From Clostridium_I sp047718555 (GTDB taxonomy: Bacteria > Bacillota > Clostridia > Clostridiales > Clostridiaceae), in NCBI RefSeq assembly GCF_047718555.1, contig NZ_JBDNRK010000003.1:62001-126000 (forward strand): 64,000 nucleotides of DNA. Reading direction: 5' to 3'. A model generated the notes under the pieces. It was not told the DNA's origin, searched no databases, and saw only the letters and a list, made by a program, of their open reading frames with translations. Both the position numbers and the translations under genes were made by a program. This document shows positions 35,042 to 43,685 of the stretch, piece after piece (position 1 is the stretch's first letter; each line of letters starts with the position of its first letter).

Positions 35042-36031
35042 TGAATTTAGAAATGGAGATTATTCTAAAAGCCTGGTAAAACTAATACAAAATATTACTG
35101 ATAAAAAAATAAATATAATGGAGGTATGTGGTACCCATACTATGGCTATATTTAGATATGGCATTAGAGATATACTTCCAAGCAACATAAATCTTATTTC
35201 TGGACCAGGATGTCCAGTTTGTGTTACTCCACAAAGTTATATTGACACTGCTTTAGAACTGACATCAAATAAGGATGTTATTATTGCAACTTTTGGGGAT
35301 ATGATAAGAGTACCTGGAAAGAAAACTTCTTTAATGAAAAGAAAAGCAGAGGGTGCTGATATCAGGATTGTCTATTCACCGATGGATGCATTGGTATTGG
35401 CGCAGAACAGTCCATTAAAAAAAATAGTTTTTCTTTCAGTAGGATTCGAAACAACAACACCCATGACAGCTGTAACGGCTATAGAGGCAAGAAAGCAAGG
35501 GGTTAAAAATCTATTTTTCCTCACCGCCCATAAGATTGTACCACCAGCTATGAGAGCTCTTGTAGATGACAAGGAACTTAATATCAGTGGTTTTTTACTT
35601 CCAGGTCATGTTAGTGCTGTTATAGGTAAAAAACCTTATGAATTTTTAAGCAGTGAATACAGTATACCTGGAGTTATAACTGGCTTTGAACCTTTAGATA
35701 TACTTAAGGGCTTGAATACACTTATAAGCATGATAAATAATAGGGATTATAATATAATAAATGAATATAAAAGGATAGTACGAAATGATGGAAATTCTCA
35801 GGCTATAGAGTACTTACACAAAGTTTTTGAAGTTAGTGACAGTACTTGGAGGGGAATTGGTACTATTCCAAATAGTGGATATACATTTAATAAAGAATAT
35901 GAAGAATTTGATGCAATAAAGCATTTTAATATAGAGTATAAGGAATATGATGGCAGTCCGGGCTGCAGATGTGGTGACATACTTAAAGGAAAAATAACTC
36001 CACTTCAATGTCCACTATTTAAGAAGGCGTG
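35026..36031 (+). repeat. 1,006-bp exact direct repeat, copy 1 (hypD)
   Basis: By eye this stretch is identical base for base to 39704-40709. Outside it, the upstream flanks differ at once and the last 75 coding bases carry six substitutions, all silent. Identity begins 2 bp before the hypD start codon. Confidence 0.85.
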
Positions 36032-36110
36032 TACACCAGAAAATCCTGTAGGTTCTTGTATGGTATCCTCTGAAGGCACCTGTGCAGCTTACTATAGGTA
36101 TAATAGTTAG
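35028..36110 (+). CDS. hypD: hydrogenase maturation protein HypD, copy 1
   Basis: The scaffold on which the Fe(CN)2CO group is built. It is a 360-residue iron-sulfur protein with CGTHTMAIFRYG, GPGCPVCVTPQ and the C-terminal cluster region CRCGDI...CPLFKKAC...GSCMV. The ATG lies inside hypC. A 105-bp gap separates it from hypE. The protein is identical to the second HypD apart from the last residues (RYNS against RYNNF). Confidence 0.96.
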   Translation: MKYVDEFRNGDYSKSLVKLIQNITDKKINIMEVCGTHTMAIFRYGIRDILPSNINLISGPGCPVCVTPQSYIDTALELTSNKDVIIATFGDMIRVPGKKTSLMKRKAEGADIRIVYSPMDALVLAQNSPLKKIVFLSVGFETTTPMTAVTAIEARKQGVKNLFFLTAHKIVPPAMRALVDDKELNISGFLLPGHVSAVIGKKPYEFLSSEYSIPGVITGFEPLDILKGLNTLISMINNRDYNIINEYKRIVRNDGNSQAIEYLHKVFEVSDSTWRGIGTIPNSGYTFNKEYEEFDAIKHFNIEYKEYDGSPGCRCGDILKGKITPLQCPLFKKACTPENPVGSCMVSSEGTCAAYYRYNS

Positions 36111-36215
36111 AAGTTGGCTAATACAATTGTTTAGGTACTACATATGTATAATGCAAAAAAATAATAAACTATTAAATTTATAAGTATTTATTAAAAAACT
36201 TAGGAGGGACAAAGT

Positions 36216-37223
36216 ATGGAAGACAAGATACTATTAAGTCATGGAAGTGGCGGTAAACAGACTAATAATTTAATAAGCGATTTATTTATAAAATATTTTG
36301 ACAATGAAACCATAAGGAAAATGAATGATTCTGCACAGCTTAATTTGGATCACAATAGAATTGCTTTTACTACGGATTCCTTTGTAGTTACACCATCCTT
36401 TTTTAAAGGCGGAAATATTGGTAAGCTTGCAGTATGCGGTACAGTAAATGACTTGGCAATGAGTGGTGCAAAGCCACTTTATTTAACCAGTGCATTTATT
36501 ATAGAAGAGGGTTATTCAATTGAAAGTCTTGAGATAATTGTAAAATCTATGGCTGATACGGCAAAGGAAGCAGGAGTTCAAATTGTAGCAGGAGATACAA
36601 AAGTAGTAGAAAAAGGCGGAGTAGATGGGCTATTCATTAATACAGCTGGAATAGGTACCATTTATGAAGATGTTAATATTGAAGCAAATAAGGCTGAAGC
36701 TGGAGATGTAGTTATTGTAAATGGAACCCTTGGAGATCATGGAATGACTATTATGTGTGAAAGAAGTGGAATAGATATACAGGGTGAATTAAAAAGTGAT
36801 TGTGCTCCTTTAAATTCCTTGGTAGATTCAATATTAAATGTATGTAAGGACATTCATGTGCTTAGGGATGCTACTAGAGGTGGAGTTGCAGCAGTTCTGA
36901 ATGAAATTGCGGAAACCAGCAGAGTATCTATTGAATTGGAAGAAGATGCTATTCCTGTAAGCGAAGAAGTAAAGGGTGCCTGCGAATTGCTGGGATTAGA
37001 TCCTTTATACATTGCTAATGAAGGAAAGCTGTGCTGCTTTGTACCAGAAAAATATGCTGACAAAGTATTGGAGCAAATGAGAAATCATCCATTAGGATCT
37101 AATGCTAAAATAATTGGTAAGGTTGTAGCAAAGGTATCACAAAAGGTTTATTTGAAAACTATTATTGGAGGAAAAAGAATAGTAGATATGCCATCGGGGC
37201 AGCAATTACCTAGAATATGCTAG
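36216..37223 (+). CDS. hypE: hydrogenase maturation protein HypE
   Basis: Dehydrates carbamoyl to cyanide on its C-terminal cysteine. The 335-residue protein has the N-terminal SHGSGGK motif, the ATP-binding region of the PurM/AIRS fold (ATRGGVAAVLNEIA) and ends PRIC, with the carrier Cys as last residue. TAGGAGGG precedes the ATG. Its 3' end overlaps the open frame of hypF. A degenerate second copy follows the second hypD (40817-40937). Confidence 0.96.
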   Translation: MEDKILLSHGSGGKQTNNLISDLFIKYFDNETIRKMNDSAQLNLDHNRIAFTTDSFVVTPSFFKGGNIGKLAVCGTVNDLAMSGAKPLYLTSAFIIEEGYSIESLEIIVKSMADTAKEAGVQIVAGDTKVVEKGGVDGLFINTAGIGTIYEDVNIEANKAEAGDVVIVNGTLGDHGMTIMCERSGIDIQGELKSDCAPLNSLVDSILNVCKDIHVLRDATRGGVAAVLNEIAETSRVSIELEEDAIPVSEEVKGACELLGLDPLYIANEGKLCCFVPEKYADKVLEQMRNHPLGSNAKIIGKVVAKVSQKVYLKTIIGGKRIVDMPSGQQLPRIC

Positions 37224-37234
37224 AAGGTGTTAGT

Positions 37235-39517
37235 GTGAAAAGATTATTTTTAAAGGTGGAAGGAATTGTACAGGGTGTAGGTCTTAGACCTTTTGTTTAT
37301 AATGAGGCACTTTCTCTTAATTTAAAAGGATGGATTAATAATAACTCACAGGGAGTACATATTGATATAGAGGGTGAAGAAGAAAAACTAAAGAATTTTA
37401 TAGAAAAATTAAAATATAAGCATCCTCCATTGGCTAGAATAGAAAATATAATTGTAGAGGAAAGAAAAGCTGTAAATTACAATAGTTTTGAAATAAGGGA
37501 AAGTGAGATAAATAATAAAAAAATTACTCTTATTTCTCCAGATAGAGCTATTTGTGATGAATGTATTGAGGATATTACAAATCCGTCAAATAAAAGATAT
37601 AGGTATCCATTTACCAGTTGCACAAACTGCGGCCCAAGATTTTCTATAATGAAATCTATTCCCTATGATAGGGAAAAGACAACAATGAAAAAATTTAATA
37701 TGTGTGAAGAGTGCAATAGAGAATATACTGATCCAACTAACAGGAGATTCCATGCTCAACCTAATGCCTGTGAATCCTGTGGCCCACATATTTGGATTGA
37801 AGATTCCACTGGAAAGAAGATAGAAGTAGAGGATGTAATTCATTGGACAAGACAGAAGCTGAAGGAGGGTAAAATTTTTGCTATCAAAGGACTGGGTGGA
37901 TTTAATCTAGTATGTGATGCAACAAATGAGGAAGCTGTGAAATTACTTAGGATTAGAAAAAACAGACCTCATAAACCCTTTGCGGTTATGCTGAGAAATA
38001 TAGAAGATGTAAAAAAGTATTGTGATGTACCTGTGGAAGAGGAAAAGTTATTAACTGGATCCATAAAGCCTATAGTAATACTAGCTCAAGCTAATGGATA
38101 TGATTTACCAAAATGTATAGCTCCACATCAGAAAACATTAGGAGTAATGCTTCCATATACACCTTTACATCATTTACTATTTGGGAATAACATAGATGCT
38201 TTAATTATGACCAGCGCAAATAGTCATGGGCTGCCTTTGGAATATAAAAATGAAAGTGCAGTTGATAAATTGAGGAATGTTGCAGATTATTTTTTACAAC
38301 ACAATAGAGATATTCATGCACCTATAGATGATTCGGTGGTAAAGGTAGTAGACAACGAGATACATATGATAAGAAGGGCAAGAGGATATGTGCCAGAACC
38401 CATAAAAAAAGATAATATAAAAGAAATTCTAGCCTGTGGATCAAATATGAAAAATACCTTTTGCATAGCAAAGGAGAATTTTATATTTTTAAGCCAGCAT
38501 AATGGAAATTTAGAGAATGTAGAAACAATTGAACATTATAAAAATAATATTGAGCATTTTAAGAATATATTTAATTTTACTCCAAAATATATAGCTTGTG
38601 ACATGCATCCAAATTATATATCAAGTGAATATGCATATAGGTCATCGCTGCCTAGAATTGAAGTTCAACATCATCACGCACATATAGTAAGCTGTTTGGC
38701 AGAAAACAATGTAGATAGAAAAGTTATTGGAATTGCCTACGATGGAACAGGTTACGGTGTTGATGGAAGAATATGGGGAGGAGAGTTCCTGCTCTGCGAT
38801 AATAAGGAATTTACTAGGCTGGGACATTTGAATTATGTAAAGATGCCTGGTGGTGAAATGGCAGTGAAGGAACCCTGGAGAATGGCTGTTTCTTATATTT
38901 ACAATCTGTTTAAGTCTGCTAAATATAATGAATATAGTACTAATAAACAGCTGAAAGAAATATTGATTAAGCTGTATGGAAATAAGGCAATCAATATTAT
39001 AGCTATGATTGAAGCAGATATTAACTGCCCTGAAACATCAAGTATGGGACGCTTTTTTGATGCTGCTGCAAGCTTAATTGGACTTAGGGATAGTGTTACA
39101 TATGAAGGACAGGCAGCTATAGAACTTGAAGCCGTTGCTTCTCAAGAGAGTTTAGATTTCTATGACTATGATGTAGTCCAAGAGAATGGTTATATTGTGA
39201 AGACAGAAAAGATTATTATGGGTATCATAAGAGATAAACTGCTAGATGAACAAGATAATGTTATTTCAGATAAATTTCATAGCACAATAATCAAGTTTTC
39301 AAAAGATATATGCAAACTAATTAGAAAAGATACAGGTATTAACGAAGTAGCATTAAGTGGAGGGGTATTTCAGAATTCTTATTTATTAAAAAACCTATCT
39401 AATGAATTAAAAAATGAAGAGTTCCTTGTCTACACAAATAAATTAATACCTGCAAATGATGGTGGGATAGCTTTAGGACAAATTGTTATAGCAAATGAAG
39501 TTTTAAGTGATAAATAA
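37235..39517 (+). CDS. hypF: carbamoyltransferase HypF
   Basis: Makes carbamoyl-AMP and transfers carbamoyl to HypE. Domains in order: acylphosphatase (VEGIVQGVGLRPFVYN), two zinc fingers (CDECIEDI...CTNCGPRFS and CEECNREY...CESCGPH), a YrdC-like nucleotide-binding domain (KGLGGFNLVCDA) and a Kae1-like domain (HHHAHIVSCL, ALSGGVFQN). Length is 760 residues. I use GTG 37235, preceded by AAGGTG and beginning MKRLFLKVEG; the ATG at 37217 overlaps hypE and adds six residues before the binding site. Confidence 0.94.
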   Translation: MKRLFLKVEGIVQGVGLRPFVYNEALSLNLKGWINNNSQGVHIDIEGEEEKLKNFIEKLKYKHPPLARIENIIVEERKAVNYNSFEIRESEINNKKITLISPDRAICDECIEDITNPSNKRYRYPFTSCTNCGPRFSIMKSIPYDREKTTMKKFNMCEECNREYTDPTNRRFHAQPNACESCGPHIWIEDSTGKKIEVEDVIHWTRQKLKEGKIFAIKGLGGFNLVCDATNEEAVKLLRIRKNRPHKPFAVMLRNIEDVKKYCDVPVEEEKLLTGSIKPIVILAQANGYDLPKCIAPHQKTLGVMLPYTPLHHLLFGNNIDALIMTSANSHGLPLEYKNESAVDKLRNVADYFLQHNRDIHAPIDDSVVKVVDNEIHMIRRARGYVPEPIKKDNIKEILACGSNMKNTFCIAKENFIFLSQHNGNLENVETIEHYKNNIEHFKNIFNFTPKYIACDMHPNYISSEYAYRSSLPRIEVQHHHAHIVSCLAENNVDRKVIGIAYDGTGYGVDGRIWGGEFLLCDNKEFTRLGHLNYVKMPGGEMAVKEPWRMAVSYIYNLFKSAKYNEYSTNKQLKEILIKLYGNKAINIIAMIEADINCPETSSMGRFFDAAASLIGLRDSVTYEGQAAIELEAVASQESLDFYDYDVVQENGYIVKTEKIIMGIIRDKLLDEQDNVISDKFHSTIIKFSKDICKLIRKDTGINEVALSGGVFQNSYLLKNLSNELKNEEFLVYTNKLIPANDGGIALGQIVIANEVLSDK

Positions 39518-39540
39518 TTAATATTTGAGGTTACAATATT

Positions 39541-39613
39541 TTATCCGATGACTAGTCGCTGGATAATTCATCTAAACTTGGTGGGAATATAAACTCCCAC
39601 CAAGTAAGATTCA
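39541..39613 (+). repeat. compact family B hairpin joined to family C hairpin, after hypF
   Basis: TTATCCGATGACTAGTCGCTGGATAA is not quoted in full here; its ends TTATCC (39541) and GGATAA (39566) pair around an ACTAGT centre. Directly joined is a 16-bp stem ATCTAAACTTGGTGGGA / TCCCACCAAGTAAGAT. The same B-then-C order occurs after menF. It may terminate the hyp operon. Confidence 0.7.
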
Positions 39614-39703
39614 TTGATCTTTTATTTTATACAGGATTATACAATTCAAATAATTTTGGTTAAAGAAGAACAAAAATTTTGGAATAATGAAGGAGATACA
39701 AGT

Positions 39704-40709
39704 GAATGAAATATGTTGATGAATTTAGAAATGGAGATTATTCTAAAAGCCTGGTAAAACTAATACAAAATATTACTGATAAAAAAATAAATATAATGGA
39801 GGTATGTGGTACCCATACTATGGCTATATTTAGATATGGCATTAGAGATATACTTCCAAGCAACATAAATCTTATTTCTGGACCAGGATGTCCAGTTTGT
39901 GTTACTCCACAAAGTTATATTGACACTGCTTTAGAACTGACATCAAATAAGGATGTTATTATTGCAACTTTTGGGGATATGATAAGAGTACCTGGAAAGA
40001 AAACTTCTTTAATGAAAAGAAAAGCAGAGGGTGCTGATATCAGGATTGTCTATTCACCGATGGATGCATTGGTATTGGCGCAGAACAGTCCATTAAAAAA
40101 AATAGTTTTTCTTTCAGTAGGATTCGAAACAACAACACCCATGACAGCTGTAACGGCTATAGAGGCAAGAAAGCAAGGGGTTAAAAATCTATTTTTCCTC
40201 ACCGCCCATAAGATTGTACCACCAGCTATGAGAGCTCTTGTAGATGACAAGGAACTTAATATCAGTGGTTTTTTACTTCCAGGTCATGTTAGTGCTGTTA
40301 TAGGTAAAAAACCTTATGAATTTTTAAGCAGTGAATACAGTATACCTGGAGTTATAACTGGCTTTGAACCTTTAGATATACTTAAGGGCTTGAATACACT
40401 TATAAGCATGATAAATAATAGGGATTATAATATAATAAATGAATATAAAAGGATAGTACGAAATGATGGAAATTCTCAGGCTATAGAGTACTTACACAAA
40501 GTTTTTGAAGTTAGTGACAGTACTTGGAGGGGAATTGGTACTATTCCAAATAGTGGATATACATTTAATAAAGAATATGAAGAATTTGATGCAATAAAGC
40601 ATTTTAATATAGAGTATAAGGAATATGATGGCAGTCCGGGCTGCAGATGTGGTGACATACTTAAAGGAAAAATAACTCCACTTCAATGTCCACTATTTAA
40701 GAAGGCGTG
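39704..40709 (+). repeat. 1,006-bp exact direct repeat, copy 2 (hypD)
   Basis: Identical by eye to 35026-36031 at a fixed offset of 4,678 bp, with unrelated flanking sequence upstream. Confidence 0.85.
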
Positions 40710-40791
40710 CACACCAGAAAATCCTGTAGGTTCTTGTATGGTATCTTCTGAAGGCACTTGTGCAGCTTATTACAGATATAATAATTTTTAA
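39706..40791 (+). CDS. hypD: hydrogenase maturation protein HypD, copy 2
   Basis: A complete 361-residue HypD with all cysteine motifs, differing from copy 1 only in the last residues. It has its own ribosome binding site (GAAGGAGA) and lies outside the main operon, behind the hairpins at 39541-39613. Downstream lies a hypE relic, so this copy is the surviving part of a second hyp cluster. Perfect identity with copy 1, next to a strongly decayed hypE copy, points to recent gene conversion. It could raise HypD dosage or simply be redundant. Confidence 0.93.
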   Translation: MKYVDEFRNGDYSKSLVKLIQNITDKKINIMEVCGTHTMAIFRYGIRDILPSNINLISGPGCPVCVTPQSYIDTALELTSNKDVIIATFGDMIRVPGKKTSLMKRKAEGADIRIVYSPMDALVLAQNSPLKKIVFLSVGFETTTPMTAVTAIEARKQGVKNLFFLTAHKIVPPAMRALVDDKELNISGFLLPGHVSAVIGKKPYEFLSSEYSIPGVITGFEPLDILKGLNTLISMINNRDYNIINEYKRIVRNDGNSQAIEYLHKVFEVSDSTWRGIGTIPNSGYTFNKEYEEFDAIKHFNIEYKEYDGSPGCRCGDILKGKITPLQCPLFKKACTPENPVGSCMVSSEGTCAAYYRYNNF

Positions 40792-40816
40792 AGGATAAGA
40801 TATTGAAAAACCTGCC

Positions 40817-40937
40817 TTGTAGTTACTGGTACAGTAATGATTTAGCTGTGAGTAGTGCTAAATTGTTGTATCTAACTAATGCATTTCCTGTAGAAATTTG
40901 TAGTTTATTATAAAATCTTTGGCTTTCGCAGCTAAAG
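40817..40937 (+). pseudogene. relic of a second hypE
   Basis: The segment aligns with hypE 36425-36568: CTGGTACAGTA-ATGA against GCGGTACAGTAAATGA, GTGAGTAGTGCTAAA against ATGAGTGGTGCAAAG, CTAACTAATGCATTT against TTAACCAGTGCATTT, and TAAAATCTTTGGCT against TAAAATCTATGGCT. A one-base deletion, a gap of roughly 25 bases and many substitutions prevent translation. Its place after hypD copy 2 mirrors the order hypD-hypE in the main operon. Confidence 0.8.
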
Positions 40938-40985
40938 TATTGACGTAATTTATTATTATAAATTAATGATAGGGAGGAGTTTAAA

Positions 40986-41993
40986 ATGAAGTTACCATTA
41001 AAAAAATATCCTAAATGGCTTCCTTATGGTACTATAGTGGTGCTACTGCATATTATAGGAGTAATACTTTTATTATCTAATGTCTATAAATACCCTCAGA
41101 TAGTTGGATTGGCATTTTTAGCCTATACACTTGGATTAAGACATGCTTTTGATGCAGATCATATTGCTTCCATTGACAATACTGTTCGTAAATTAGTACA
41201 ACAAAAAGAAGAACCTACAGGTGTCGGTTTTTTCTTTTCCATTGGACATTCCTCTGTAGTATTTGTTATGTCAATATTGACTGCATTTTCAATGAAATGG
41301 GCTCAATACAACATTCCTCATATAAAAGTGATAGGTAGTATGATTGGCACTACCGTATCAGGTACTTTCCTTATGCTTATAGGACTATTAAACCTGTATA
41401 TCTGGTTTGATATTTACAAACTTTTTATTGGAGTACATAAGGGAGAAGTTAATGAAGAACATATGAATCAGCTTTTATTACAACGGGGATTTATTTCACG
41501 TTTTTTCGGATCATTGTATCGCTTCATTAATAAGAGTTGGCATGTATATCCGCTTGGTTTCCTATTTGGATTAGGATTCGATACTGCGTCTGAAATAGCA
41601 CTTCTAGCTATTTCAGCAAATGCAGCTACTCAAGCTGTTCCATTTTCCATGATAATATCTTTACCCATTCTTTTTGCTGCTGGAATGAGCTTAATGGATA
41701 CAGCCGATGGCGTTTTTATGACTACCGCATATAATTGGGCATTTTCAACACCTTTACGTAAAATTTATTATAATTTATCAGTTACTGGACTATCTATTGT
41801 AGCAGCATTATGTATAGGATTTATTGAATTAGCTCAGATATTAACACCTAAATTGGGCCTGAATAGTGGGATTTGGAAATGGATACAAAATCTTGAATTC
41901 GGTGGGATTGGATATTTACTAGTAGGTTTATTTATTATATCATGGGGAGTATCATACATGATTTGGAAGATGCTGCGTTTTGAAAATGCATAG
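40986..41993 (+). CDS. high-affinity nickel permease, NixA/HoxN family
   Basis: An eight-helix membrane protein of 335 residues with the nickel/cobalt transporter signature RHAFDADHIASIDNT, and the further motifs GFDTASEIALLA and LMDTADGVFM. It would take up nickel for the adjacent hydrogenase. GGGAGGAG precedes the ATG. It uses several CGN arginine codons (att-cgt, caa-cgg, tca-cgt), unlike the AGA-dominated hyp genes, so it may have joined the locus separately. Its stop codon is directly followed by repeat family C. Confidence 0.93.
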   Translation: MKLPLKKYPKWLPYGTIVVLLHIIGVILLLSNVYKYPQIVGLAFLAYTLGLRHAFDADHIASIDNTVRKLVQQKEEPTGVGFFFSIGHSSVVFVMSILTAFSMKWAQYNIPHIKVIGSMIGTTVSGTFLMLIGLLNLYIWFDIYKLFIGVHKGEVNEEHMNQLLLQRGFISRFFGSLYRFINKSWHVYPLGFLFGLGFDTASEIALLAISANAATQAVPFSMIISLPILFAAGMSLMDTADGVFMTTAYNWAFSTPLRKIYYNLSVTGLSIVAALCIGFIELAQILTPKLGLNSGIWKWIQNLEFGGIGYLLVGLFIISWGVSYMIWKMLRFENA

Positions 41994-42128
41994 ATTTAAC
42001 CTGACTAACTTGGCGTAAGTCTCCCACTTATTCAAGTGGGAGTTCAACGCCAAGTAAGCCATGCATTTGCAGTTCTAAAATTCAGATGGGGTAAAAGAAT
42101 CCCCACCTGAATTAAGAACTTGCTTCAA
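41994..42128 (+). repeat. double-hairpin repeat family C, copy 1
   Basis: Two hairpins: CTTGGCGTAAGTCTCCCACTT with AAGTGGGAGTTCAACGCCAAG (parts quoted as arms), and AATTCAGATGGGG with CCCCACCTGAATT. The copy at 57554-57794 is almost identical apart from a 109-bp insertion in the first hairpin. The stems resemble subterminal hairpins of IS200/IS605-type elements, but no transposase is present. Confidence 0.82.
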
Positions 42129-42159
42129 TAGTAGTGAGCATGAAAAAACAATATAAATG

Positions 42160-42197
42160 AGAAGCCAGTAACTTTAGTATGTACTGGCTTCTTTATT
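42160..42197 (+). terminator. rho-independent terminator
   Basis: An 11-bp perfect stem AGAAGCCAGTA/TACTGGCTTCT with a T-rich tail; it ends the nickel permease unit. Confidence 0.85.
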
Positions 42198-42303
42198 TTA
42201 ACCTATTGCATACCAGCCATTCTTCTGTTATATTTGCAATATATATTTTAATAAGATAAATGTTAAGTTTTTTTAATATACATTAATATAATTTTTATAT
42301 GGC

Positions 42304-42336
42304 CTTCATATTATCTTAATATCAAATCGTTATAAT
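42304..42336 (+). promoter_or_regulatory. CTTCATA-box promoter of the LytM-type peptidase
   Basis: CTTCATA (42304-42310), CTTAATA 11 bp later (42315-42321) and a perfect TATAAT (42331-42336) 27 bp from the first heptamer, 52 bp before the ATG. Confidence 0.72.
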
Positions 42337-42387
42337 GCAAAGATAAGAATTTTATTTAAGAATGTACTAAGGAAGAGAGGAAACTAC

Positions 42388-43605
42388 ATGAGACGAAGTA
42401 TAGTTTTACTAATAACCATAGCTATTAGCAGTTCCATATTTTCTTATGCTCATGCAGCAGGGATTCAGGATAGCCAAAACAAATTAAATGAGATAAACAA
42501 ATCTATTCAGCAAAATAAAGGCAAGCTAAATAATGTTACTGAAGATAAAACTGGTGCAGAAAAAGAAATAGAAAATTTAGATAAAGATATGAATCAAGTG
42601 GGGTCAAGACTTCAGGAATTAAATGCTAAAATTACAAATTTAAATTATGAGATAAAGGAAAAAGAAGTTGAAATTGAGGGAAGAAAGCAAGAACTTTTGA
42701 AAAAAGACCAATTATTAAAAAAAAGAGTTAGAGCTATGTATGAATCGGGAAATAGTGGGTATTTAGATGTAATTCTAAATTCAAAGAATTTTTCTGATAT
42801 TATAGGTAGAATAGAGATAGTAAAAAGAATTATTACTTATGATAAGACTCTCATTGCTGATATCAAAAATAGACAAGAGAGTCTAGAAAAAAATAAGTCA
42901 GAGTTAGAAAGTAATAAGAATAGTATAGCTGTATTAAAAACTGAAACGGATGAAAAATATAAGTCTTTACAGACAGCATCCAATGAAAAAAGACTATTGG
43001 TTGAGAAACTTGAGAAGGACAAAGATTTTTACGAAAGTATGATTTCTAAAGAGCAGTCAGAATCTCAAGAGGTTGCAAAAACTATTCAACAGATGAAAGA
43101 TGCTAGCAGTAAAATAGTGGCTTCAAGAGGAGGTAAAGTTAGTACACCTTCTCCGAAAATCAATTCCCAAGAAAGTAAAACTAATACATCTTCTTCACAG
43201 GTTAGTTCTCAAGGAAACTTATTTTCTGTAACAGCAGGCTCTTATCCTATTACCTCTCCTTTTGGCATGAGGTTTCACCCTGTTTTAAATTACAGTAGAC
43301 TTCATGCAGGTATGGATATAGGTGTACCAATGGGTACTCCGATTTATGCTTTAAAGGATGGAGTAGTCATTGCTGCAGAGTCCATGTCCGGATATGGGAA
43401 TGTGGTGATGATTAATCACGGAGATATAACTTCCGTTTATGCACATAATTCTTCTTTGGCTGTAGCTAAAGGACAAACGGTAAAAGGAGGACAATTAATT
43501 TCCTATTCAGGTAATTCTGGTGTGTCTTCAGGACCACATCTTCATTTTGAAATAAGAAATTCAAGTGGACAACCTATAGAGCCTAGTGGTTATTATGTAA
43601 ATTAA
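42388..43605 (+). CDS. secreted M23 (LytM-type) peptidase with coiled coil
   Basis: A 405-residue exported protein: signal peptide ending near HAA (residue 24), a long coiled coil (about 28-235), a Ser/Thr-rich linker and a C-terminal M23 domain with zinc motifs HPVLNYSRLHAGMDIG and GPHLHFEI. The design matches EnvC/PcsB-like cell wall hydrolases or their regulators, which act on peptidoglycan cross-links. Catalytic residues are intact, so it may be enzymatically active. It is a single-gene unit, and its membership in the CTTCATA regulon is the least expected one. Confidence 0.9.
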   Translation: MRRSIVLLITIAISSSIFSYAHAAGIQDSQNKLNEINKSIQQNKGKLNNVTEDKTGAEKEIENLDKDMNQVGSRLQELNAKITNLNYEIKEKEVEIEGRKQELLKKDQLLKKRVRAMYESGNSGYLDVILNSKNFSDIIGRIEIVKRIITYDKTLIADIKNRQESLEKNKSELESNKNSIAVLKTETDEKYKSLQTASNEKRLLVEKLEKDKDFYESMISKEQSESQEVAKTIQQMKDASSKIVASRGGKVSTPSPKINSQESKTNTSSSQVSSQGNLFSVTAGSYPITSPFGMRFHPVLNYSRLHAGMDIGVPMGTPIYALKDGVVIAAESMSGYGNVVMINHGDITSVYAHNSSLAVAKGQTVKGGQLISYSGNSGVSSGPHLHFEIRNSSGQPIEPSGYYVN

Positions 43606-43622
43606 AATTATGTTATTTTTCA

Positions 43623-43668
43623 CTATAAAAGCAGGCTATTATGTGAATTTAATAGCCTGCTTTTATAG
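43623..43668. terminator. bidirectional terminator
   Basis: A 19-bp perfect stem (CTATAAAAGCAGGCTATTA and its complement) with an 8-base loop between the convergent peptidase and HMA-SafE genes; T tracts on both sides. Confidence 0.9.
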
Positions 43669-43685
43669 AACTATGGGTAGTTAAT

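Noticed and set aside
35026..40709. The hypD duplication as an assembly error
   Set aside because: Flanking sequences differ on both sides, six silent differences exist at the 3' end and a hypE relic follows only the second copy. It cannot be fully excluded without long reads.
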